In this document: positions 1 through 6,501 of the stretch, in pieces
Numbering within the stretch: position 1 is the first letter of the stretch
How the letters are laid out: every line of letters starts with the position of its first letter
Source: Berkiella_A sp050252335
GTDB lineage: Bacteria > Pseudomonadota > Gammaproteobacteria > Berkiellales > Berkiellaceae
DNA: 31,167 nt
NCBI GenBank assembly: GCA_050252335.1
Contig: JBFWLB010000034.1
Location: 1 to 31,167, forward strand
Reading direction: 5' to 3'
Notes under the pieces: generated by a model
Told to the model about the DNA's origin: nothing
Database searches by the model: none
What the model saw: only the letters and a program-made list of their open reading frames with translations
Position numbers and translations under genes: made by a program

Positions 1-94
1 GAATCCATTTACACTAAAAGATGAAATTGAAAGAAAATTATCAATTATTTTTAAGAACGTTAAGGTTACCTCTAATGTGAGGCATCGATTATAA
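1..94 (+). CDS. C-terminal tail of an unknown protein (partial)
   Basis: An open frame enters from the left edge (codons begin at base 2) and stops at TAA 92-94, giving about 30 residues that start NPFTLKDEIERKL and end VRHRL. The composition is lysine-rich and amphipathic and could be real coding sequence, but the piece is too short to assign a family. It would be convergent with znuA. It could equally be a chance open stretch. Confidence 0.3.
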   Translation, partial: NPFTLKDEIERKLSIIFKNVKVTSNVRHRL

Positions 95-301
95 GCAAAA
101 GTTACCTTTAGCCATGAGGCAACACGAAGAAATAAGTAGTTATAAATGCATTAAATTGAAAATTGCAGAATCGATAGAAAATTCTAAAAATGATAGAAGA
201 GTGTAATTATAGTATAAATTTAGAGAATAGATGCCAGACAGTAGTAGAGCCAATGTTAAACAGAGGCTCTATTTAGCTTTTAGGATAAGAGAACTCTCTC
301 G
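95..301. other. non-coding stretch left of znuA
   Basis: AT-rich, with no convincing ORF. It holds an imperfect repeat of a roughly 20-base unit (65-84 and 101-121, both beginning GTTACCT and ending GAGGCA, 36 bases apart) and the hairpin at 243-273. No RNA gene was recognised. Confidence 0.4.
243..273 (+). terminator. possible Rho-independent terminator
   Basis: TAGAGCC (245-251) pairs with GGCTCTA (265-271) around a 13-base loop. An outer G-T and A-T pair extend the stem to nine. A T-rich run (TTTAGCTTTT) follows on the plus strand. It would end the gene entering from the left edge. The stem is modest and the T-run is interrupted. Confidence 0.35.
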
Positions 302-1267
302 TTAGGAGTGGATATTTTTGCAGGTAGTTAATTGTGTTGAGAGGGCCAGCATCATCTTTTCATAGCATCCCAGCCCTTTTGCTTGTCGCACACCCAAATG
401 ATCCAGCTCAAGCAGCTGTAATCCTTGCTTGCTTAAAATGGGCTTTAAGGCTTGATAGCTATATTCTGGCTCATAGTAAATACAATGCACATGGTATTTT
501 TCAATCAAAGACTGAATATGGCTTAAGGCGCGCGCTGTCAGTGGTACATGTGGGTTAATGAGAATACTGCCGATGCTGGATACGCCAAATTCCGTTTCGA
601 AATATTGATAGGCATCATGGAAAACCAAAAAAGGCGCGGGTTTTGTTTGAGTAAAGCGTTGTGTCAAAGTTTCTTTGAGTGTATCAAGTTGCTTTTGGTA
701 TTGTTCCGCATTATGACGATATTCTTTTTGGTGCTCAGGATCGAGCTGTATTAAGCGCTCTAATATGGCTGTGGTAATTAGCTTGGCATTTTCAACACTG
801 AGCCATATATGGGCGTCCTCATTGCTTGCATGGCTGTGACCATGATGTTCATGCGCATGCTCGTGAATATGGTTTTTTTCAGGGATTGGGTTACGTATCA
901 GTGAGAAATCACGATCTTTTCTAGTAGTTAATATATTTAAGTGCGGTGCTTCCATCAAGGTAAGTGTTTTGCTCTTATTTTGCGCAATGATTTTTTCTAA
1001 ATGCGTTTCACAGTTTTCACCCACCCAGATCAATAAATCGGCTTCTTGGATTAATTTGCGATGCGAAGGTTTAAGCAAAAAGGTGTGAGGCGATGCACCG
1101 TCTGGTAATAAGAGCGTGGGTTCCGTAATACCTTCCATAATGTGTGTTGTTATGCTGTGTATAGGTTTTATGCTCACCACAATTTTGGGGGTTGTTGCAT
1201 TTACAATGTTTAGAGGTAAGAAAAGTAGTATTGAAAGTAGGGCGAATAACTTTTTAGTGGTACGCAT
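302..1267 (-). CDS. znuA: ZnuA, periplasmic zinc-binding protein of the ZnuABC importer
   Basis: This is the substrate-binding component that captures zinc in the periplasm and hands it to ZnuB. The 321 residues begin with a signal peptide (K5/K6, hydrophobic to about 20, cleavage near A24). The expected metal ligands are readable: H61 in SPHTF, H153 in DAHIW and H217 in FHDAY. They are separated by the histidine- and acid-rich loop (about residues 133-153, HIHEHAHEHHGHSH) that is diagnostic of ZnuA over manganese-binding relatives. The C-terminal Cys pair seen in ZnuA proteins may be represented by C262 and C316. It is divergent from znuC across a short shared control region with a candidate Zur site, so zinc-repressed expression is likely. 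Length and motifs are normal. Confidence 0.95.
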   Translation of the reverse strand: MRTTKKLFALLSILLFLPLNIVNATTPKIVVSIKPIHSITTHIMEGITEPTLLLPDGASPHTFLLKPSHRKLIQEADLLIWVGENCETHLEKIIAQNKSKTLTLMEAPHLNILTTRKDRDFSLIRNPIPEKNHIHEHAHEHHGHSHASNEDAHIWLSVENAKLITTAILERLIQLDPEHQKEYRHNAEQYQKQLDTLKETLTQRFTQTKPAPFLVFHDAYQYFETEFGVSSIGSILINPHVPLTARALSHIQSLIEKYHVHCIYYEPEYSYQALKPILSKQGLQLLELDHLGVRQAKGLGCYEKMMLALSTQLTTCKNIHS

Positions 1268-1307
1268 AATCGTTTGAGCTTCATCTGATGGCGAATGGCT
1301 TAAAAGG

Positions 1308-1322
1308 TGTTAAAATTTAGCA
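1308..1322. promoter_or_regulatory. candidate Zur operator between znuA and znuCB
   Basis: TGTTAAAATTTAGCA matches the palindromic enterobacterial Zur core TGTTATAnTATAACA at 11 of 14 defined positions, followed by CACTT, which resembles the right arm of that box. It lies between znuA (start 1267) and the likely znuC ATG at 1346, and contains a -10-like TAAAAT. The consensus is established knowledge; assigning this site is inference. Confidence 0.5.
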
Positions 1323-1345
1323 CACTTACCGTTAAAGCAAAAGTT

Positions 1346-2107
1346 ATGGTTCAAAAATTACAAAGAAATCTCATTTCTATTGAAGGTCTAGGGCTTTCTT
1401 TGGGCGGGAAACAGATCTTACAAAATATTAGCTTTGCACTTGCTGCGGGTGAAATTGTTTCTTTGATTGGTCCCAATGGGGCAGGAAAATCGAGCTTAGT
1501 AAAGTGTATTGTGGGACTTTTGCAGCCTACCACAGGTACGATTCATCAGCATCAGCCACTTAGAATGGGATATATGCCCCAATCGCTTAAATTGGATCCC
1601 TCTTTGCCTATCTCTGTAAAGCGCTTTTTAACTTTGGGCCAATCTAAAGTAAATATTGATCCTGTTTTAGCAGAAGTGGGGGTTCAATCTGTTGTGAATA
1701 CACAATTAACCGCGCTTTCAGGTGGAGAATGGCAACGTGTTTTATTGGCACGAGCCTTATTACGTCAACCTAATTTTTTGGTATTGGATGAGCCTGCGCA
1801 AGGTGTAGATTTGGTTGGGCAAGATGAGCTTTATCAATTAATTGCGCAGATCCGTGATCGTTATCATTGCGCGGTGTTATTGGTTTCGCATGATTTAAAT
1901 TTGGTAATGGCTAAAACTGATAAAGTACTTTGTTTGAATCAACATATTTGTTGCTTTGGTACACCTCAAGCAGTGGGACAAGATCCGTCTTTTCTTAAAT
2001 TATTTGGTAAAGTGCCTGAAGTCGCTTTGTATGCACACAAGCATGATCATCAACATGATGTGCATGGTGAGGTGGTTTGTCAGCAAGGACATAAGCATGA
2101 TGAATGA
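1346..2107 (+). CDS. znuC: ZnuC, ATPase of the zinc importer
   Basis: ATP-binding subunit that powers zinc uptake through ZnuB. From ATG 1346 it is 253 residues: Walker A GPNGAGKS (42-49), signature LSGGE (124-128), Walker B LVLDEP with D148/E149, and the switch histidine H182 in VSHD. The C-terminus carries a His-rich tail (231-251, HKHDHQHDVH and HKHDE) often seen in ZnuC. An upstream GTG at 1307 is in frame but lies inside the candidate Zur box and would add residues unlike ABC proteins, so ATG 1346 is preferred. It overlaps znuB by 11 bases, indicating translational coupling. Confidence 0.95.
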   Translation: MVQKLQRNLISIEGLGLSLGGKQILQNISFALAAGEIVSLIGPNGAGKSSLVKCIVGLLQPTTGTIHQHQPLRMGYMPQSLKLDPSLPISVKRFLTLGQSKVNIDPVLAEVGVQSVVNTQLTALSGGEWQRVLLARALLRQPNFLVLDEPAQGVDLVGQDELYQLIAQIRDRYHCAVLLVSHDLNLVMAKTDKVLCLNQHICCFGTPQAVGQDPSFLKLFGKVPEVALYAHKHDHQHDVHGEVVCQQGHKHDE

Positions 2108-2909
2108 GTGGATTTCTTTATTACAACAAGATTATTTATGGCGAGCTTTATTAGCTGGCTTGGGTTTGAGTTTAGCAAGTGGGCCTTTGGGCGTGTTTGT
2201 TATTTGGAAGCGTATGGCTTTTTTTGGTGATACCCTTGCACATTCCGGTTTATTAGGAATAACGCTGGCGCTTGCATTTGAGCTTGATTTAACCTTTGGC
2301 GTTGGGCTTGTGGCTGTCATTATTGCCTTTTTATTATTTTATTTAAAAAATAAACTAGTATTTTCTCATGATGCTATTTTAGGTATTTTGTCTCCTGCCA
2401 TTTTGGCGATTGGGCTTATTTGTTTAAGCTTTTTTAAAAACATTAATATGGATGTTCTTGGATTTTTGGTGGGTGATATTTTAGCCATTAGCTGGCAAGA
2501 AGTTGTGATCATCTATGCCACTGTGTGTGTATCATTATTCATATTGTGTCGTATCTGGTCATCTTTGCTGAGAACCACCATTGATAGAGAACTTGCGCAC
2601 GTTGAAGGTGTAGCAACCCAAAAAATAGAAATGCTGTTTATTCTGCTTTTAGCATTGATTGTTGCCATTGCGGTTAAACTGGTCGGTGTACTCTTAATTT
2701 CTGCTCTGTTGATTATTCCGGCTGCGACAGCGAGGTTTTTTTCTGATACGCCAGAAAAAATGGCCTTTCTGTCTTGTCTATTTGGTATGTTTGCAACGCT
2801 CTTTGGCATAGCGATGGCTTTTGTGATTGATTTACCTGTGGGGCCTGCAATTGTGGTGGCTTTATTAGGTGTTTTTGTCATGTTATCCATTTATAAGTTG
2901 AGCAACTAG
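2097..2909 (+). CDS. znuB: ZnuB, membrane permease of the zinc importer
   Basis: Inner-membrane channel subunit of the ABC-3 family, dimeric, partner of ZnuC. The 270 residues are largely hydrophobic helices. Family features include GPLGVFVIWKRMAFFGDTLAHSGL near the N-terminus and KLVGVLLISALLIIPAATAR in the second half. Start: ATG 2097 (or the adjacent ATG 2100), both inside the end of znuC and preceded by AAGGA at 2085-2089 at good spacing. The longer open frame from 1956 is antisense-like reading through znuC and is not part of the protein. No clear terminator follows. Confidence 0.94.
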   Translation: MMNEWISLLQQDYLWRALLAGLGLSLASGPLGVFVIWKRMAFFGDTLAHSGLLGITLALAFELDLTFGVGLVAVIIAFLLFYLKNKLVFSHDAILGILSPAILAIGLICLSFFKNINMDVLGFLVGDILAISWQEVVIIYATVCVSLFILCRIWSSLLRTTIDRELAHVEGVATQKIEMLFILLLALIVAIAVKLVGVLLISALLIIPAATARFFSDTPEKMAFLSCLFGMFATLFGIAMAFVIDLPVGPAIVVALLGVFVMLSIYKLSN

Positions 2910-2992
2910 TGTGTTTTTAATTGATATACTCAGCTATTTACGCAGATATTGAAGCTATACTATATATTTTTGCAATGTATCAATTTCCATGA

Positions 2993-3045
2993 TAGTGTCG
3001 GTAGTTCTGTAGATAGCAAAGTTATCTACGAGTAAACGCACACTA
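2993..3045 (+). promoter_or_regulatory. two-tier hairpin in the leader of the 3087 gene
   Basis: Outer arms TAGTGT (2993-2998) plus CG, and CG plus ACACTA (3040-3045), enclose a perfect 7-bp hairpin GTAGATA / TATCTAC (3009-3015 and 3023-3029). A -10-like TATACT sits just upstream at 2957-2962. The structure lies about 40 bases ahead of the start codon and has no T-run, so it is more likely a leader element than a terminator. Its function is unknown. Confidence 0.3.
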
Positions 3046-3086
3046 TTATGTGCCATTATTAGCTTTATATTGATAGAGGTAACATC

Positions 3087-4499
3087 ATGACGGGCAACGA
3101 AGCTGCACAATCTGAATCCACGCAATCAAATTGGCTCTCATTAAAAGCAAAAGGTCTAGGGAAGTATCTTTGGGATCGTTACATTGAAGAAGCAGCGCCA
3201 ACAGAACGTCATATTGATGTTGCCTATGTTCCTATTCAACGCAAAGAAAATGATGCAGTTGTCGATGTAGGCGTTGTTGTGCCAGAGCTTTATATGATAG
3301 CTCAAGCGGGTATTTTGCCTGCACAAGTGAAGGCGAAGAAGTTTCTTAGTAAAGACTTAGATAAACTAAATGATGCAGATAAGAAAAAATTACTTGCTGA
3401 GAAACCTGCTCTTTATAAAGCCTTATTCTTAGCAGATGGGCAAATGAAATCAGCTTTTGAGCTTTCTGTGATTAGCTCCTATCATCGTGCATATATTCAA
3501 GCTTCTTTATCTCATACATATTTTTGGCTCAGAAAGAATGGTTTTAATTGGCCTAATACACTTTCTAAAGTACGTGCTGTGCCAGATTATCTCGCCGGCT
3601 TAGAGAAAGCAGGTTTGTGTGTTAAGGATGATGGTTCTATTGCGACAAAACCTGCCCAAGAACCCACTTCCGGTGAATATTGCTTTGGTGCACATTCTGT
3701 ACGTTTAAGTATTAAGAATCCTCCTGAGGTTGCTAGCAAACGCGAAAAAATTATGCATTTCTTAGGGCCGTGGTTTGCATGGTTTGTTACTGTAAGTGCT
3801 GCTGTTGCAGTGACAGGCGCAACCAGTCCTGTATTATTATTGGCCTATGCGCTTGGTACTTACATTGCCATGGAATGTGCTAATGAATTTGGTATGTTTG
3901 ATACCGCAGAAAGTCTTTATCGTGACATTGGTTGGATGATTTCTAAAGAATATTCAGGCTTTGGTAAATTTAGCGTTAAGAATGCACTACATGCTTTAGT
4001 ACAAATTGCAGCGATTGGCTTGATTGCATATGGTGCAGCAACAGCAGCATTCTATGGTACTTTGGCATTACCGTTTTTACAATTAGTGCCTCAAGTGGCA
4101 ATTGGCATTGCAGGCTTTTTTGCAAGCGTTGCAGCGCTTGGGTCTTCTGTGGGTTTAGCTGCTGCGACACGATATATTCGCGGTATTAGTATTTATGACA
4201 ATCAGATCCCATTGAGTGTTGAAGAAGCTGCTCGCCTTAGAGTTGTCACCAAAGACAGCGAAAAAGCAAAGAAGCATGCGATGGCAGAAGATGGTGAGAA
4301 TTTGATGGCTCGTTTGGATCAGGCTTTGGACAGCTTTGCAAAATCACAAGATATTTCTGCAGGTGTGTTGTTGAGTAAAAAAGGCAAAAACATATTGCAG
4401 CAAGCAATGACTGCTGCTCTTAAATCTAAGCCTGTGGCTGCAAATGATGTACCAGAAGATCTTGAAGCTACCGCTACTAAATCTTGCTGTAAACGATAA
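3087..4499 (+). CDS. orphan membrane protein with four predicted helices, effector candidate
   Basis: 470 residues; I do not recognise the family. Residues 1-220 look soluble and mixed alpha/beta. Hydrophobic segments lie at about 224-244, 247-264, 300-325 and 329-360, arranged as two hairpins around a short polar loop (265-299). Residues 375-470 are a charged, helical tail containing PEDLE and ending SCCKR. There is no signal peptide at the N-terminus. Start ATG 3087 is preceded by AGAGGT at 3075-3080. It is monocistronic: a strong terminator follows. Two buried hairpins flanked by large soluble domains, in a region of eukaryote-like genes, fit a secreted protein that inserts into host membranes, but that is inference. 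Confidence 0.8.
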   Translation: MTGNEAAQSESTQSNWLSLKAKGLGKYLWDRYIEEAAPTERHIDVAYVPIQRKENDAVVDVGVVVPELYMIAQAGILPAQVKAKKFLSKDLDKLNDADKKKLLAEKPALYKALFLADGQMKSAFELSVISSYHRAYIQASLSHTYFWLRKNGFNWPNTLSKVRAVPDYLAGLEKAGLCVKDDGSIATKPAQEPTSGEYCFGAHSVRLSIKNPPEVASKREKIMHFLGPWFAWFVTVSAAVAVTGATSPVLLLAYALGTYIAMECANEFGMFDTAESLYRDIGWMISKEYSGFGKFSVKNALHALVQIAAIGLIAYGAATAAFYGTLALPFLQLVPQVAIGIAGFFASVAALGSSVGLAAATRYIRGISIYDNQIPLSVEEAARLRVVTKDSEKAKKHAMAEDGENLMARLDQALDSFAKSQDISAGVLLSKKGKNILQQAMTAALKSKPVAANDVPEDLEATATKSCCKR

Positions 4500-4522
4500 A
4501 TAATAAATGCCATTTATCATTG

Positions 4523-4551
4523 AAACACCACCGCTTGTCGGTGGTGTTTTG
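4523..4551 (+). terminator. strong Rho-independent terminator of the 3087 gene
   Basis: An 11-bp perfect GC-rich stem (AACACCACCG pairing with CGGTGGTGTT) closes a 5-base loop CTTGT and runs into TTTTG, 24 bases past the stop codon. Confidence 0.85.
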
Positions 4552-4665
4552 CTATGTATCCCTTCTTTCCGCTAACGTTCTTATTATTCTCTTCACTGTA
4601 CTTTAAAAGCGTTCTTAGGCTTCGTATGGTCTTCATTTTTTAATAAGAGAAATACACATTAAAAG

Positions 4666-4684
4666 ATGTGATGAGATTTCACAT
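4666..4684. promoter_or_regulatory. inverted repeat upstream of the PaaK-like gene
   Basis: ATGTGA (4666-4671) and TCACAT (4679-4684) form a perfect 6-bp dyad with a 7-base spacer in the 290-base gap before the 4790 gene. It resembles a CRP half-site pair but the spacer is one base too long for a canonical site. It may bind some other dimeric regulator. Confidence 0.25.
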
Positions 4685-4789
4685 ACTTTGCTGAATAAGC
4701 GTTTCGTACATTATCAGCAAGCTTGTAACGACAAAAATAAAAAATATTGATTCACAACACAGAATTGTTAAGAGTAAGGGCATCCATCC

Positions 4790-5707
4790 ATGAAGCATTG
4801 GGGGCCAAAATTATATCGTTATCTATTGGATAATGTTGATAGACAAGGTGTTCCCACCCTTCAATACGACAAACACAAAAAAAAGTTATCTAACACGCTC
4901 TTGTATGCGGCAAGACATATTCCCTTTTATAAAGCCTATAAAAATGCACCCTTTGCACTATGGCCAACGGTGGATGAAAACATGATGAGAGAAAATAAAG
5001 ATCTGTTTTTATTAAGGAAAAAGATATGGTCCTATTTTTCCTTATCACAAAGTACTGAAAATATTTCTGTTAAAGAGACTAAATTTTTACAAAAAAAAAA
5101 TAAGCAAGCGGCAACAAAGCCAATTCTGCATTTTAATAATCTTGTAGGCTATACTTGCATTCATCAACGGTTATGCTTTCCCAAAAATTTATACTGGATA
5201 GAAAAGGCGTGGGTTGATGATGAGAAGAAGAGATTTATACCCGTAATCACTACTTTAAGGCGTCGCACACACATCTTGATTCGTTTTCGATTAAATCAAA
5301 TTTTTATGGAAGGTGATGCCTTATGTGAGTGTTCTGAACATATGTGGGTTATTGAAAAAAATATTAGTACTGCTGAAGAGATATTATATTTACCACATCT
5401 TTATGAAAAACAATCACGGCCTATTTTTTTAGATCAAATAGAAATATTTTTTAGGCGCTTTATTAGCATTCAGGACTTTCAAATTGTGCAGCAATCATTA
5501 CACAAATGGTTATTAAAGATAAAAGCTAAGAATGCCGATCTTACTTCTTTAAAGAGATTAAAGAGAACAATCAAGAAAGAGTTAGAAAATTTTTTAACGC
5601 AAAGCCAGGTTAGATGTCCCGAGATAAAATTTATTTTTTTGGATGAAGGTCAGGAGTTTTTAGGGGAAAATAAAGTTTTGAAAGAATATAATGCTTTGGG
5701 TTCATAG
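4790..5707 (+). CDS. degenerate PaaK / coenzyme F390 synthetase-like protein
   Basis: 305 residues. The N-terminal part (36-72: LLYAARHIPFYKAY then LWPTVDENMMRENKDLF) matches the entry region of PaaK/F390-synthetase-like adenylate-forming enzymes, where a bundle containing PFY precedes a proline and an (R)EN motif. Residues 153-202 (TTLRRR, LIRFRLNQI, ALCECSEH, ILYLP) resemble their IRYRxGD and CxCG segments. The end (278-300) resembles the last strand. The glycine-rich ATP-binding loop and about 60 residues of the adenylation core that should lie between are missing or unrecognisable (SLSQSTEN at 84-91 may be a remnant). The product is probably not an active ligase. Start ATG 4790 has AAGGG at 4776-4780. 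The family assignment comes from pattern reading only. Confidence 0.55.
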   Translation: MKHWGPKLYRYLLDNVDRQGVPTLQYDKHKKKLSNTLLYAARHIPFYKAYKNAPFALWPTVDENMMRENKDLFLLRKKIWSYFSLSQSTENISVKETKFLQKKNKQAATKPILHFNNLVGYTCIHQRLCFPKNLYWIEKAWVDDEKKRFIPVITTLRRRTHILIRFRLNQIFMEGDALCECSEHMWVIEKNISTAEEILYLPHLYEKQSRPIFLDQIEIFFRRFISIQDFQIVQQSLHKWLLKIKAKNADLTSLKRLKRTIKKELENFLTQSQVRCPEIKFIFLDEGQEFLGENKVLKEYNALGS

Positions 5708-5743
5708 CATTATACTCTTTGCATTCGAATCTTAGGTTTTGTT

Positions 5744-5809
5744 GGCAGCAGGTGCGCACCTTAAGAATGCATTATTTATGCACTCCTGGGGATTCGATCT
5801 CTTGCTGCT
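5744..5809 (+). ncRNA. possible structured RNA or leader between 5708 and 5898
   Basis: A closing stem of about nine pairs (5744-5752 with 5801-5809, core GCAGCA/TGCTGC) encloses a 12-base palindrome AGGTGCGCACCT (5750-5761, partly shared with the stem), a TGCAT-TATTT-ATGCA hairpin (5768-5782) and a T-loop-like GATTCGATC. It is reminiscent of a tRNA-like fold but fails as a tRNA, lacking a proper D arm. It may be a regulatory leader or small RNA. Confidence 0.25.
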
Positions 5810-5835
5810 TCACCTACATTGTGCCCCTTGTGGGT

Positions 5836-5876
5836 AAAAATCGACTGCTATGAGTATATACGCAGTATTGATTTTT
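5836..5876 (+). terminator. hairpin just ahead of the SNARE-like gene
   Basis: AAAAATC (5836-5842) and ACTGC (5844-5848) pair with GCAGT (5862-5866) and GATTTTT (5870-5876), leaving small bulges. The 3' arm runs into TTTTTTC. It has the A-stem-U shape of an attenuator or weak bidirectional terminator and ends about 14 bases before the ribosome-binding site of the 5899 gene. Confidence 0.3.
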
Positions 5877-5898
5877 TCTGTTAAAAAAGAGGTATGTT

Positions 5899-6501
5899 AT
5901 GATCCGTTCTACAATAAAACCACGCACTGAAGATGATATTAAAATTCAAGATATGAAAGAGACAATTGATAGAACCAAAGAAATTATGGTTGATAATATT
6001 GATCAGTTATTGCAGCGAGGTGATAAATTAGAGCAATTGCTTGATAAAACAGATCAAGCAGAAGAGCAGGCGCAAATTTTTACACAACAAGCAAGACAAA
6101 TACAAATTAAAGCGCGATTTGAAAACATTGCTATGACAGCAGCAATGCTAGGTTTTGTATTAGGGGGCTTTTATGGCCTTAGCTCGGGTATTGGCTTACC
6201 GATGGTGGCAATTTGTGGAGGTATTGGTGGGGTTGTCTTTTATAGTGTTGTATGGATGTTTTCTGGTGCTATTCAAAGTATATTGAAATTACCTTTTTTA
6301 AATTTTGGCTTTGGTCCAAGTATTGAAAAAATAGAAGATGAGTCCATTTTTTTGAAAAAAAATTTTCATCCAAGCTTGGGAGATGTTAAACCAAGCCTTA
6401 TACATAGTAATAAGCATATCGTAGTGCGTCAATTGCCTGCGGTGAATCAAGCAATTGACGGTGAAGCGCAACGCATGAAGAAACTAGCTCCTCGGCTTTG
6501 A
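5899..6501 (+). CDS. R-SNARE (synaptobrevin/VAMP)-like membrane protein
   Basis: 200 residues. Residues 16-68 align without gaps to the SNARE motif of synaptobrevin. The heptad layers read I16 (-7), M19, I23, T26, M30, I34, L37, then R40 at the zero layer, then L44, L47, T51, A54, A58, F61, A65 and I68 (+8). The local pattern DNIDQLLQRGDKL parallels VNVDKVLERDQKL of VAMP2. In eukaryotes this helix joins three Q-SNARE helices to drive membrane fusion. A short basic linker (69-76) leads to two hydrophobic segments (about 77-95 and 99-128) and a polar tail of about 70 residues, unlike the single C-terminal anchor of VAMPs. Start ATG 5899 has AGAGG seven bases upstream. It overlaps the convergent neighbour by 18 bases. 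A host-directed role is inference. Confidence 0.8.
   Translation: MIRSTIKPRTEDDIKIQDMKETIDRTKEIMVDNIDQLLQRGDKLEQLLDKTDQAEEQAQIFTQQARQIQIKARFENIAMTAAMLGFVLGGFYGLSSGIGLPMVAICGGIGGVVFYSVVWMFSGAIQSILKLPFLNFGFGPSIEKIEDESIFLKKNFHPSLGDVKPSLIHSNKHIVVRQLPAVNQAIDGEAQRMKKLAPRL

Noticed and set aside
1956..2096. N-terminal extension of znuB
   Set aside because: It reads through znuC in another frame, lacks family similarity, and a ribosome site precedes ATG 2097.
4485..4499. Terminal SCCKR of the 470-residue protein as a CaaX lipidation box
   Set aside because: The last four residues CCKR lack the aliphatic pair; not a canonical prenylation signal.
4667..4683. TGTGA...TCACA as a CRP site
   Set aside because: The spacer is 7 bases, not the 6 required; kept only as a generic inverted repeat.
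5785..5812. T-loop-like GATTCGATC and an acceptor-like TTGCTGC suggesting a tRNA gene
   Set aside because: No workable D arm, the anticodon stem has only four pairs and the T stem is mostly wobble; not a functional tRNA.
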